This document shows, in pieces, positions 50,744 to 59,609 of a stretch of 64,000 nt of DNA (position 1 is the stretch's first letter; each line of letters begins with the position of its first letter). Source of the DNA: JACVRW01 sp963812415 (GTDB taxonomy: Bacteria; Actinomycetota; Thermoleophilia; Solirubrobacterales; Thermoleophilaceae). Below the pieces are notes generated by a model. The model saw only the letters and a program-made list of their open reading frames with translations, was not told the DNA's origin and did not search any database. The position numbers and the translations under genes were made by a program. The stretch lies in assembly GCA_963812415.1 (NCBI GenBank), contig CAWEVH010000017.1, positions 1 through 64,000 on the forward strand. The letters run 5' to 3'.

Positions 50744-51976
50744 CTACTCGCTGATCGCCGCGATCGACTGCAGCATGCTGTCCTGCAGCCGCCGCGCGCC
50801 CGGCGGATAGACGACGTTCATGAGGATCGAGTAGGCGTAGGTGTCGCCGCTTCTGGCCTCGCAGTAGCCGGAGAGCGCGCTCACGTTCGACAGCGTGCCG
50901 GTCTTGCCGCGGCAGCGCAGCCGCGCCGCCCCGCCGCGCATCCGGTCGGAGAGGGTGCCGTCCTGGCCGGCGATCGCCAGGGAGTTCACGAACGCGTCGT
51001 ACTCGTCGCGGCTGTGCATGGCCGCCAGCAGCCTGACCACGCGGTAGGGCGAGGCGCGGTTCGCTCGCGAAAGGCCGGAGCCGTCGACGATCCGCGCGGG
51101 CGCCCCGAGCCTCCTGGCGAAGCCCCCCGCGGCCGCGGCGCCGCCCGCCGTGGTGCCCTGGCCGCCGGTCTGCAGGGCGAGGTCCTTGAGCAGCATCTCG
51201 GCGAAGAAGTTGTCGGAGGGCTTGTTGGTGATACTCACGAGGCGCTCCATGGGAGGGGAGTCGACGCTCGCCAGTACGTCCGCGCCGGTCGGGGTGACCC
51301 CGGCGCGCGGGACGAGCCGTACCCGCAAGCCGCGGGCCTCGAGCGCGGCGTCGAGCCGCGCGGCCGCGAAGACGGGCGGGTTGGACTGCCAGGAGCGGCC
51401 GGCCTCGTCGGCGAAGCCGCGGTTGTACGCCAGGCCGCTCAGGGGACCGACCCAGGGCGAGACGCCGAAGCCCGACTCGGGCCCGCCCCGCAGCGAGTCG
51501 AAGGCGGACTCGTCGCCGCGGATGCGGCCGGTCACCCGCTCGATGCCCGCCTCCTCGAGCAGGGCGGCCAGCTCCTCGACGGTGCCGCCCGGGGCGCCGT
51601 AGTAGCGGGTGGCGTAGCGACGGCTGCCGAAGGTGGGGTCGCCGCCGCCGCGGAGATACAGGTCGCCGCGCCAGACGCCGTCCTCGGCGAGCGCCCCGGT
51701 GCCGCGTACCTCGGTGCCGAGCGTGCCCTCGGTCCCGTAGCGGGCAAGCGCGGCGGTGGTGGTGAACAGCTTGGTGTTCGAGGCCAGGATGCGCGTACGG
51801 TTCTGGCGCCAGCGGAACACCGTCTCGCCGGTCGAGAGGTTGACCACGTAGGCGCCGGAATGGGCGCCGGCGGCCCGCATCTGGCGGGCCAGGCGCTTGA
51901 CCAGAGCCTGGTCCGCGGCCGCTGCCGAGGGCGCGGCCGCGAGCAGCACGATGACCGAGAGGGCGATACGACGCAT
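50744..51976 (-). CDS. dacB: D-alanyl-D-alanine carboxypeptidase/endopeptidase, PBP4 (S13) type
   Basis: 410 residues with a signal peptide (RRIALSVIVLLAAAPSAAAA). Active-site triad of the SxxK family: SNTK (Ser66-Lys69), SDN in KPSDNFFAE, and KTGT in RGKTGTLSNVSALSG. The S13-specific insertion lies between the first two. Works on cell-wall peptides outside the membrane. Convergent with ligA, 10 bp apart. Confidence 0.93.
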   Translation of the reverse strand: MRRIALSVIVLLAAAPSAAAADQALVKRLARQMRAAGAHSGAYVVNLSTGETVFRWRQNRTRILASNTKLFTTTAALARYGTEGTLGTEVRGTGALAEDGVWRGDLYLRGGGDPTFGSRRYATRYYGAPGGTVEELAALLEEAGIERVTGRIRGDESAFDSLRGGPESGFGVSPWVGPLSGLAYNRGFADEAGRSWQSNPPVFAAARLDAALEARGLRVRLVPRAGVTPTGADVLASVDSPPMERLVSITNKPSDNFFAEMLLKDLALQTGGQGTTAGGAAAAGGFARRLGAPARIVDGSGLSRANRASPYRVVRLLAAMHSRDEYDAFVNSLAIAGQDGTLSDRMRGGAARLRCRGKTGTLSNVSALSGYCEARSGDTYAYSILMNVVYPPGARRLQDSMLQSIAAISE

Positions 51977-52034
51977 CGAGGAAACCGAACACGGTAGCGG
52001 GACCGACGGAGCGGTCGGGCATACTTAGGGGCGG

Positions 52035-53303
52035 ATGGGCGACGTAGTCAGGCTCGAGAAGCCGGCAGCGACGGACAGGGGGACCCAGCGCAAGGCGCGC
52101 CGCAGGAAGCCGCGGCGCTCGCGCACCGCCCTGGTGCTCGGCGGCGGTGGCTTCACCGGCGGGGTCTACGAGATCGGTGCGCTACGCGCGCTCGATCTGC
52201 TCGCGGTCAACCGGACCGTGAACCAGTTCGACGTCTACGTGGGCACGAGCGCCGGCTCCTTCGTGGCCGCCCTCACCGCCAACGGCGTGACCCCCGAGGA
52301 GATGATGCGGGTGGTCAACCAGCAGGTGCCCACCCCGTTCAGGGATGTGGACCGGGGCACGCTCATGCGCCCGAACGCGCTCGAGTTCGCCCAGACCGCC
52401 GCGCTCCTGCCGTTGCGGATGCTCGGCCTGGCGCGCACGTTCGTGGGTCAGATGCGCGCGACGTCGCTGATCGACCTCGCGGTGGGGGTCGCCGAGGCGC
52501 TCCCCTCCGGCCTCTACGACGGGCACGGCGTGCAGGACTACCTGGAGTCGGTGTTGAGCGACCCCGACCGGGTGAACGACTTCCGCCTGCTCGACAACGA
52601 GCTCTTCCTCACCGCCACCGACCTCGACACCTGCGAGCGGATCGTGCTCGGCGGCGCGGACTGGGACGACGTGCCGATCTCGCGCGCCGTCGCAGCCTCG
52701 ACCGCGCTGCCGATGGTCTACAAGCCGGTGGAGATCAAGGGCCGCCACCTGGTGGACGGCGGCCTGCGCTCGACCACCAACGTCGACGTCGCCGTGGAGG
52801 CGGGCGCGAAGTTCGTGATCGTGGTCAACCCGCTCGTGCCCTACGTGAACGACTTCCAGAAGGTCATCCCCACGATGCTCGGAAGTCGCGTGCGGCGCGT
52901 GCGAGACATGGGCTTCCCGCAGATCGGATACCAGGCCTTCAAGCTGATCGCCCACCAGCGGCTGCACGAGGCGGTGGCCCACTGGAAGGAGCGCTACCCC
53001 GGGGTCGACATCATCCTGATCGAGCCCGATCCGAACGACGAGCTGATGTTCGAGACGAACATCCTCAACTTCACGCGCCGCGTGGAGATCGCGCGTCACG
53101 GGTTCGAATCGGTCACGCTGAAGCTCGCCTCGGACTACGACGAGCTCAAGGCCGTGTGCGCCAAGCACGGCATCGAGATCTCGGCGAAGCGGGTGAGCAA
53201 GGTGGTCGGCAAGGTCGAGAAGAACCGCGAGAAGACGGCCGCCTGGCGTCGCATCCTCGAGCAGACGACGGCCGGTCTGCTCAGGCAGTCGGGCGAGGAG
53301 TAG
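52035..53303 (+). CDS. patatin-like phospholipase
   Basis: 422 residues. Very basic N-terminus (KARRRKPRRSR), then LVLGGGGFTGGVYEIGAL (oxyanion Gly loop), GTSAGS (nucleophile Ser) and the catalytic Asp in HLVDGGLRS. The C-terminal third is helical and charged. Family members hydrolyse acyl chains of lipids. Upstream CATACTTAGG with the ATG 9 bases on suggests a leaderless transcript. Confidence 0.88.
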   Translation: MGDVVRLEKPAATDRGTQRKARRRKPRRSRTALVLGGGGFTGGVYEIGALRALDLLAVNRTVNQFDVYVGTSAGSFVAALTANGVTPEEMMRVVNQQVPTPFRDVDRGTLMRPNALEFAQTAALLPLRMLGLARTFVGQMRATSLIDLAVGVAEALPSGLYDGHGVQDYLESVLSDPDRVNDFRLLDNELFLTATDLDTCERIVLGGADWDDVPISRAVAASTALPMVYKPVEIKGRHLVDGGLRSTTNVDVAVEAGAKFVIVVNPLVPYVNDFQKVIPTMLGSRVRRVRDMGFPQIGYQAFKLIAHQRLHEAVAHWKERYPGVDIILIEPDPNDELMFETNILNFTRRVEIARHGFESVTLKLASDYDELKAVCAKHGIEISAKRVSKVVGKVEKNREKTAAWRRILEQTTAGLLRQSGEE

Positions 53304-53315
53304 CCGGCCTCAGCC

Positions 53316-54404
53316 TCAGCCGAGCGCGTTCCCGAGCGCCCGCAGCAGCCGGACGCTCGACTGCTCCGAGATGATCGTGGCGCGGATGTGGTGGTCCTCG
53401 CCCAGCGGCCCGCCGGGGGCGACGATCACGCCCTGGGCGCGCAGACGGTTGGCGAGCTGGTCGCCGCTGCGGTCACCGGCGCGCAGCCAGACGAAGTTCG
53501 CCTGGCTGTCGGTGACCTCGAGGCCCATGTCGCGCAGCGCGGCGAGCAGCCGGCGGCGCTCGCGCGCGACCGTCTGGCGGCGCCGCTCGACCTCCGCGTC
53601 GCCGGTGCGGAGGGCGTGCTCGATCGCCGCCTGCGTGAGCGCGTTGACGCCCAGCACCGGCGCCACCGCGGCCAGCAGGTTGCCGTCGGACGAGACCGCG
53701 TAGCCGGCCCGCAGGCCCGACAGCCCGTAGACCTTCGAGAACGTGCGCACGACGAGCAGGCGCGGGAAGGCCTCCACGAGCCGCAGACAGGCGTCCACGG
53801 GCTCGCGGTCCTGGAAGTGCACGAGCGCCTCGTCGAGGAGCACGGTCACGTGTGCGGGCAGCGCCGCGAGCAGCGCACCCACCTGCTCGCTTCGCACGTA
53901 CTCGCCGGTGGGATCGTTCGGGTTGCAGAGCACCACCACCCGCGTTCGCTCGCTCACGGCGTCGAGGAGCCCGCCGCGCTCGACCGGGACCGGGCGGGCG
54001 CGAGCGTGCGCCGCGAGCAGCGGATAGAGCGGGTAGGAGGGCCAGGGCATCACGAGCTCGTCGCCCTCGGAGAGGAGCGCGAAGGCGGCCGCCTGGAGCA
54101 GCTCGGCGGCGCCGTTCCCGAGTGCGATCCGCTCGGGGTCGATCCCGTGGCGCTCGGCGAGCAGACGCCGGATCGGCGCCGCGTGGCGGTCCGGGTAGCG
54201 CTGTACGAGGCCGCGCGCGCGGGCGATCGCGGCGTTGGCGATCTCGGAGTTCGGCAGGTCGGGCCACTCGGTGCCGGACAGGTCGAGGTCCGGCACGCGC
54301 GCGAGTGCCTGGCGCTTCTCCTCCTGCCGGCGCGCGCGGCGCAGCCGGTTCAGCTCGCGCTCGTCGAGGTCCTCGAACTGCCGGTAGTAGTCACGAAAGC
54401 CCAC
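53316..54404 (-). CDS. class I/II PLP-dependent aminotransferase, HisC-like
   Basis: 362 residues from GTG 54404, giving VGFRDYYRQFEDLDE; a TTG nine codons upstream is possible. PLP Lys in VRTFSKVYGLSGLRAGYAVS, Asp/Tyr positions in CNPNDPTGEY and LLDEALVHF. The closest described family is histidinol-phosphate aminotransferase; the substrate here cannot be assigned, as a histidine operon is absent. Ends 12 bp from the patatin gene tail. Confidence 0.85.
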   Translation of the reverse strand: MGFRDYYRQFEDLDERELNRLRRARRQEEKRQALARVPDLDLSGTEWPDLPNSEIANAAIARARGLVQRYPDRHAAPIRRLLAERHGIDPERIALGNGAAELLQAAAFALLSEGDELVMPWPSYPLYPLLAAHARARPVPVERGGLLDAVSERTRVVVLCNPNDPTGEYVRSEQVGALLAALPAHVTVLLDEALVHFQDREPVDACLRLVEAFPRLLVVRTFSKVYGLSGLRAGYAVSSDGNLLAAVAPVLGVNALTQAAIEHALRTGDAEVERRRQTVARERRRLLAALRDMGLEVTDSQANFVWLRAGDRSGDQLANRLRAQGVIVAPGGPLGEDHHIRATIISEQSSVRLLRALGNALG

Positions 54405-54414
54405 GCTGGGGTGG

Positions 54415-54825
54415 CTAGTCCGTCGGGGCAAGGCTCGGGCCGGGGCCCTCGATGAGGATGAACCAGATCCCGAAGACCACGACGGCGATCCCCACGCTGA
54501 CCACGAAGATCCGCTCGAGCGCGCCGCGCTCCTGGCGGTGCCCGGCGGCGCGCCGGACGAGCCGCCACGCGTGGTCCACCCGCTTGGCCAGCGCCATCGT
54601 GAGCATCAGCGAGGCGAGGCAGCCGATCATCACCGTGCCGATCCCGGCGGTCACGTAGCCGGTCTGGTAGTCGACCTGCGAGCCGATCCACAGCCAGGCG
54701 GCGGGCTGGGGCCCGAACAGCGACAGGCACAGCACGAGCTCCACGAGCAGCAGGCCGTGGGCCAGCCACTCGTCGATCCGCCGGCGCCGCTCCGAGGAAG
54801 GCGCCACGTCGTCCCGGTAGCGCAC
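54415..54825 (-). CDS. small membrane protein
   Basis: 136 residues, GTG start. Three hydrophobic segments: about 24-48, 57-80 and 107-127, with a charged N-terminus and a basic loop (RLVRRAAGHRQERGALER) between the last two. No family recognised. Sits 10 bp upstream of the aminotransferase on the same strand. Confidence 0.65.
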   Translation of the reverse strand: MRYRDDVAPSSERRRRIDEWLAHGLLLVELVLCLSLFGPQPAAWLWIGSQVDYQTGYVTAGIGTVMIGCLASLMLTMALAKRVDHAWRLVRRAAGHRQERGALERIFVVSVGIAVVVFGIWFILIEGPGPSLAPTD

Positions 54826-54897
54826 GGGCGCCGTGCCGGGACGGCGGCCGATGAACAGGCCGCCGGTATCGGAGGGATCGTTGCTGGCCAGTGAGCC

Positions 54898-56724
54898 TCA
54901 GCCCCGCGGTGCGCCGTAGACCTCGTCGACCAGCGCGGCGAACTTCTCGTGCACGACGTTGCGCTTGACCTTGAGCGTGGGCGTGAGCTCGCCCGTCTCA
55001 TGGGACAGGTCGTGGTCGAGGATCGCGAAGCGCTTGATCTGCTCCACCGGGCCGACGTGCGAGTTGACCTCGTCGATCGTCTTCTGCACCTCCGCCCGCA
55101 CCTGCTCGTCCTTCGCCATCGCCGCGGGGTCGGAGCTCTCGAGCCCGAGCTGCTCGGCCAGCGCCGGTGCTTCCTCCGGGTCGAGCGTGACGAGCGCGAT
55201 CAGGTACGGCCGCCGGTCCCCGATCACCACCGCCTGCGAGATCCAGCGGCTCTGCTTCAGCCCGTTCTCGAGGTTGGCCGGCGTGATGTTCTTGCCGCCC
55301 GCGGTGATGATGATGTCCTTCTTGCGGCCGGTGATGTAGAGGAAGCCGTCCTCGTCGAGCCGCCCGAGGTCGCCCGTGTGCAGCCAGCGCTCCTCGCCCT
55401 CGAGCGTGCTCTTCGTGGCCTCCTCGTTCTTGTAGTAGCCCTGGAAGATGTTCGGGCCCTTGATCAGCACCTCGCCGTCGTCGGCGATCCTGACCTCGAC
55501 GCCCTGCATCGGCTTGCCGACCGACCCGAAGCGGAACTCGTTGTCCTGCGGGCGGTTGACGGTGGCGCTGGTGGCGGTCTCGGTCATGCCGTAGCCCTCC
55601 ATCACCGGCACGCCGCAGGCGAAGAAGAACTCGAGGATCTCGGGCGCGATCGGCGCGGCGCCGGTCACGCACTCGCGGATGTTCTGTCCGAACAGGCCGC
55701 GGACGTTCTTGAACAGCTTCTCCTCGGCCTGGTCGAAGGCGGCCTCGAGCTCCGCCGGCACCTGCTGGCCGGCCTCTCGCATCGTGCGCACCTTCACACC
55801 GAGCTGGACCGCCTGCTGGAGCTGCTCCTTGTCCTCGATGCTCGAGGTGGCGAGCGTGTAGATCTTCTCGAACATGCGCGGCACCGACGGGAAGTAGGTC
55901 GGGCTGACCTGCGCGATGTCCGCGATGATCATCTTCGGGTCACGGGACCAGTAGGCGACCGCCACGCCGAGCTCGAACGAGGCGAACTGGATCAGCACGG
56001 CGAACGCGTGCGCGAGCGGGAGGAAGAGGTACGAGCAGTCGCCGCCCTCGAGCACGCTGCCGGCAACCACGGAGTCGGTGATCGCGCGGTAGTTGCCGTG
56101 CGAGAGCAGGCAGCCCTTGGGCGGACCCGTGGTGCCGGACGTATAGATGTAGAGGCACATGTCGTCCGGCGTGACCGCGCCATAACGCGCCTGGTACTCG
56201 GCCACGTCGCGGCCCCGGCCGCGCTCGCGCAGGGCGTCGAGCGTGATCGCGCCCCCGAGCTCGGCGCCCTCGGGGTCCATCACGATCACGTGCTCGAGCT
56301 CGGGACACCGGTCCTCGATCTCGCGCACCTTCGCGAGCTGCTCCGCGTCCTCGACGAAGATCGCGCGCGAGTCCGAGTGGTGGAGGACGTACTGGACCTC
56401 CTCCGGCGAGTTCGTCTGGTAGATCGTGACGAGCGTCGCGCCCGCGGTGAGGATGCCGAAGCAGGCGTGCGTCCACTCGGGGCGGGTGTGGGCCAGGATC
56501 GAGATCTTGTCGCCCGGCTCGATGCCGATGTCCACGAGTCCGAGCGAGACCTCCTTCACGATCTCGCCGAGCTCCGCGTAGGAAAGGTCGACCCACTCCT
56601 CGCCGACCTTGTGTCGCTGGGCCGGCGCGTCGCCGTAGCGGGCGGCCGCCAGCGGCAGCAGATCGGCGATCGTCTTCGACCCGGTGCCCTGGCGGGCCTC
56701 GGCACCGGCCGTCACTGCTTCCAT
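54898..56724 (-). CDS. fadD: long-chain acyl-CoA synthetase (AMP-forming)
   Basis: 608 residues from ATG 56724, after an SD-like gagggagag; the longer frame upstream is not family-like. P-loop-like motif YTSGTTGPPKGCLLSHGN, GYGMTETATSATVN, the ATP-binding HTGDLGRLDEDGFLYITGRK and the catalytic Lys near KVKRNVVHEKF. Long-chain form with the C-terminal linker of bacterial long-chain ligases. Activates fatty acids by adenylation, then thioesterification with CoA. Confidence 0.93.
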   Translation of the reverse strand: MEAVTAGAEARQGTGSKTIADLLPLAAARYGDAPAQRHKVGEEWVDLSYAELGEIVKEVSLGLVDIGIEPGDKISILAHTRPEWTHACFGILTAGATLVTIYQTNSPEEVQYVLHHSDSRAIFVEDAEQLAKVREIEDRCPELEHVIVMDPEGAELGGAITLDALRERGRGRDVAEYQARYGAVTPDDMCLYIYTSGTTGPPKGCLLSHGNYRAITDSVVAGSVLEGGDCSYLFLPLAHAFAVLIQFASFELGVAVAYWSRDPKMIIADIAQVSPTYFPSVPRMFEKIYTLATSSIEDKEQLQQAVQLGVKVRTMREAGQQVPAELEAAFDQAEEKLFKNVRGLFGQNIRECVTGAAPIAPEILEFFFACGVPVMEGYGMTETATSATVNRPQDNEFRFGSVGKPMQGVEVRIADDGEVLIKGPNIFQGYYKNEEATKSTLEGEERWLHTGDLGRLDEDGFLYITGRKKDIIITAGGKNITPANLENGLKQSRWISQAVVIGDRRPYLIALVTLDPEEAPALAEQLGLESSDPAAMAKDEQVRAEVQKTIDEVNSHVGPVEQIKRFAILDHDLSHETGELTPTLKVKRNVVHEKFAALVDEVYGAPRG

Positions 56725-56771
56725 GTGCTCTCCCTCTTCGAGTCCTTGGAGGGAGAGTCTAGGAGGGGGAA

Positions 56772-56948
56772 CTACGCCTTGGCGAGCTCCCGCTTCTGCT
56801 GCGCGTCCTTGAGGCTGCTGATGAACAAGGTCTTGTCGATCCGGCCTTGGAAGATCGGGACGCCCATTTCCATGCACTTCGAGATGACTTCGCGCCGGTG
56901 CATGCCAGCCTCTCGGCCGAGTTCGGTGGGCGTCAGGTGGATCGCCAT
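56772..56948 (-). CDS. 58-residue protein with a helix-turn-helix-like pattern
   Basis: Short gene with a strong SD (gaggaggaag) nine bases before its ATG. Protein starts MAIHLTPTELGREAGMHRRE and continues VISKCMEMGVPIFQGRIDKT before a basic helix; the TELGREAGMHRREVISKCMEMG segment fits an HTH of the excisionase/MerR sort, followed by a beta-hairpin (IFQGRIDKTLF). Likely a small DNA-binding protein. It is 47 bp upstream of fadD in the same direction and might be in one transcript. Confidence 0.7.
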   Translation of the reverse strand: MAIHLTPTELGREAGMHRREVISKCMEMGVPIFQGRIDKTLFISSLKDAQQKRELAKA

Positions 56949-57060
56949 GTACCTACTTCCTCCTCGTCGCTTGCAGGCGTGCCATCCAGGGTAACGGTTG
57001 TATCGGTCGGCCGAAAGAGGCAGTTGGGCCGAATCTCGGCGTTTGCGCCAGTTGCCTCGC

Positions 57061-57819
57061 TCAGATCGGGTTTGGAACGTCGATGAAGCGGTGCTCGACC
57101 CCGAATCGCTCCGCCACGAGCTCCCCGAGGCGGCGCACGCCGAACGTCTCCGTGGCGTAATGGCCGGCGGCCACGAAGTGCACGCGGCCCTCCCGGGCCT
57201 CGGCCATCACGTGCTCGGCGGGCTCCCCGGTCACGAACGCGTCGAGATCGAGGGCGACCGCCTCGCTGAAGATCGATGCCGCGCCGCCGGTGACGATGCC
57301 CACGCTGTACACGGTCTCGGGGCCGGTCTCCCAGACGAACGGCTCGCGACCGGTGGCCCGTTCGACCCGCCGGAGCAGCTCCTCGAACGGGACGCCCGCG
57401 GGCGCGCGCCCGACGAAGCCGACCGCCCGGCCCTGGTACTGCCCGAACGGCTCGGCGCGCTCCAGGCCGAGCTCCTCGCAGAGCAGCGCGGTGTTGCCCA
57501 CCTCGGGATGAGCGTCGAGCGGGAGGTGGTAGCCGGCCAGCGACATGTCGGCCTCGAAGAGCAGCTCGAGGCGGGTCTTCATGGCCGGCGAGATCGTGCG
57601 CGGGTGGAAGTCCCAGAACAGGCCGTGGTGGGCGATCACCAGCTGCGCACCCGCATCGGCGGCTCGCTCGATCAGCTCGCGGTTGGCCGACACGCCCGTC
57701 GCCACCAGCTCGACCTCGTGCGAGCCCGGCACCTGCAGGCCGTTCGGGCCGTGGTCGGAGAAGTCGCTCGCGTCGAGGAGCTCGTCGAGGAAGGTGATGA
57801 TCGAGTCGCGTGAGGCCAC
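57061..57819 (-). CDS. Nif3-like dinuclear metal centre protein
   Basis: 252 residues from GTG 57819; a TTG 17 codons upstream is also open. Contains VASRDSIITFLDELLD start, VIAHHGLFWDF (metal His pair), YHLPLDAHPEVGNTALL, and near the end VAAGHYATETFGV (His and Glu ligands). The YbgI/Nif3 family is widespread with a still unclear, possibly GTP cyclohydrolase-like, function. Divergent from the sigma factor gene. Confidence 0.88.
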   Translation of the reverse strand: MASRDSIITFLDELLDASDFSDHGPNGLQVPGSHEVELVATGVSANRELIERAADAGAQLVIAHHGLFWDFHPRTISPAMKTRLELLFEADMSLAGYHLPLDAHPEVGNTALLCEELGLERAEPFGQYQGRAVGFVGRAPAGVPFEELLRRVERATGREPFVWETGPETVYSVGIVTGGAASIFSEAVALDLDAFVTGEPAEHVMAEAREGRVHFVAAGHYATETFGVRRLGELVAERFGVEHRFIDVPNPI

Positions 57820-57863
57820 GGGTGAGATGTGGGGGAGGCCCTCGGGGGGAGGGGGTGGGAGGA

Positions 57864-57892
57864 TTTTCAAACTCGCAGATTATGGGTACTTT
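57864..57892 (+). promoter_or_regulatory. possible promoter of the sigma factor gene
   Basis: TTTTCA (57864-57869) and TACTTT (57887-57892), 17 bp apart, in an AT-richer stretch between the Nif3-like and sigma genes. Start expected near 57899, about 30 bases before the ATG. Confidence 0.35.
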
Positions 57893-57929
57893 GCCAAGCA
57901 CTCAGGGAGCGAGGCAGGGGAATGCAGGG

Positions 57930-59307
57930 ATGATCGCCACAAGCTGTGCGACCGCTGACGCCGAGCTGGTGACTGCGGTCCGGCAGGGAGACGACGCCTC
58001 CTTCGAGGAGCTCTATCGCCGCTACCAGCCGCGTATCGCGGCGTTCGTTCGCAGCAGGCTCCGCGACGAGGCTCGCGCCGAGGACGTGACGCAGGAGGCG
58101 TTTCTGTCGGCCCTGCGCCGGCTGCGCGTCACCGACTCCGAGATCAACTTCAAGCCGTGGATCTACGAGATCGCGCGCAACGCCACGATCGACTCGTACC
58201 GCCGCTCGAGCCGCGCCGAGGAGATCTCGATGGACGCCGACTCCGGGCTGCGCCCCTCGGACCGCCTTCGGCTGGTGGGCGACAGCGCGCCCGACTCCAC
58301 GCTGATCGACAAGGAGCGCTTCGACCACCTGCGCGGCGCGTTCGACGAGCTGTCCGACGTCCACACGCGCGTGCTCGTGATGCGCGAGCTCGAGGGCTGC
58401 TCCTACCGCGAGATCGGCGAGAAGCTGGACCTCACGCGGCCGGCCGTCGAGAGCGCGCTGTTCCGCGCGCGCCGGCGGCTCGAGACCGAGTACGCCGAGC
58501 TCTCCGAGGGCCGGCGCTGCCGCAAGGCGCGCGCGATCATCGCCCGGCTCGCCGAGGGGATGGACGGCGCGGTCGACCACCAGCGGCTGGCTCGCCACGC
58601 GCGCCGCTGCCACAGCTGCCGCCGCTGGGCGCGCGAGCTGGGCGTCGAGCCGCAGGCGGCGCCTTCCTCGCTGCGGGCGAAGGTCGCGGCGCTCCTGCCG
58701 CTGCCGTTCCCGTGGCTGCCGAGTGGGACCCAGTTCGGCGCCGGGCTCGGCGAGCGCGCCGCAGCGCTGATCGCGGCCGCCGCCCTCGCGGGCGCCGGCG
58801 GTGCGGCAATCGGCGGCTCGGGGCTGCTCGAACGCGACCCGGCGAAGCCCGCGGCCATCGAGCGCGAGACGGTCGGTGAGCGCACCACGCGCCAGGCGAC
58901 GCCCCGCGCGGGCTCGCCGCGCAGTGCCGCCGGACCGCGATCGCGACGACCAGGCGCGGCGCAGCGCCGATCGCGCACGCGCGAAGCGCGACGCCGGCTC
59001 GGGCGACGCCGCCACCGGCGCCCCGGCTGCGGGCGGCCCCGCGGCGGGTCCCGGCGACTCCGCCCCGCTCGGCGGCGCCGGGCTCCCCGGCGTTCCCGAC
59101 GCGCCGGACGCCCCCGACGCGAGCCTCCCGCTTCCCGACGTGCCCACGGACGGCCGCCTGCCCGTCCCGGAGCTGCCGGAGGTGACGGTGCCGCTCGACA
59201 CCCCCCAGGTCGCTCCGGGCGTGAGCGTGCCGGAGGTGTCCGTCCCCGAGGTCGGCACGCGCACGATCGACGGGGTGACCGGCGCCGTCCAGGACGCCCT
59301 CCCGTAG
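57930..59307 (+). CDS. ECF sigma factor fused to a zinc-binding anti-sigma-like motif and a membrane segment; apparent +1 frameshift
   Basis: Residues 1-190 are an ECF sigma factor: region 2 (LYRRYQPRIAAFVRSRLRDE; DVTQEAFLSALRRLR) and region 4 (LEGCSYREIGEKLDLTRPAV). Then Cys197 and HARRCHSC (His223, Cys227, Cys230), the HxxxCxxC pattern of ZAS anti-sigma domains, and a hydrophobic Ala/Gly helix at about 276-298. After about 58917 (GGCTCGCCGC) the frame moves +1 into a Pro/Ala/Asp-rich tail with repeats such as VPDAPDAPDAS and VSVPEVSVPEVG. One skipped base gives 458 residues. If the tail is outside the membrane, this is a one-protein sigma/anti-sigma sensor. Confidence 0.85.
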
Positions 59308-59345
59308 CGGCGAATGGGCGGGTCCCGGCGGGTAGTCTCCGCGCG

Positions 59346-59606
59346 ATGGCCCCGAAGCGGACGCGTACGGCGTCAGAGAGCGACGAGTTTCTCGAGTCGC
59401 TCATGGACACGAGCCTGTACTCGATGGGCGCCTACTTCACCGACCAGCACCCGGACCTCGTCGACGAGGTCATCACGCAGGCCACCGCGATCGAGGAGGC
59501 CGGCCTGCGCGGCTACGCCGAGGCGCACGAGATGAGCATCGAGACCTGCTTCGAGACGCTCCTCACGGGCCTGGCGGTGCGCTACTACAAGGCCGTCGCG
59601 GCCTGA
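59346..59606 (+). CDS. 86-residue protein, unknown
   Basis: MAPKRTRTASESDEFLESLM start, then SLYSMGAYFTDQHPDLVDEV and a helical C-terminus ending RYYKAVAA; mostly alpha-helical and acidic, no membrane part. TAGTCT (59333-59338) sits 7 bases before the ATG, suggesting a leaderless mRNA. Stops 4 bases before the oxidoreductase ATG, so the two may be one transcript. Family not recognised. Confidence 0.7.
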   Translation: MAPKRTRTASESDEFLESLMDTSLYSMGAYFTDQHPDLVDEVITQATAIEEAGLRGYAEAHEMSIETCFETLLTGLAVRYYKAVAA

Positions 59607-59609
59607 GCC

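Noticed and set aside
59300..59606. single 598-residue frame from the sigma gene to the 59346 protein
   Set aside because: It exists only because the frame stays open after the shift; the middle is Arg/Pro noise and the sigma tail and the small protein are separate genes.
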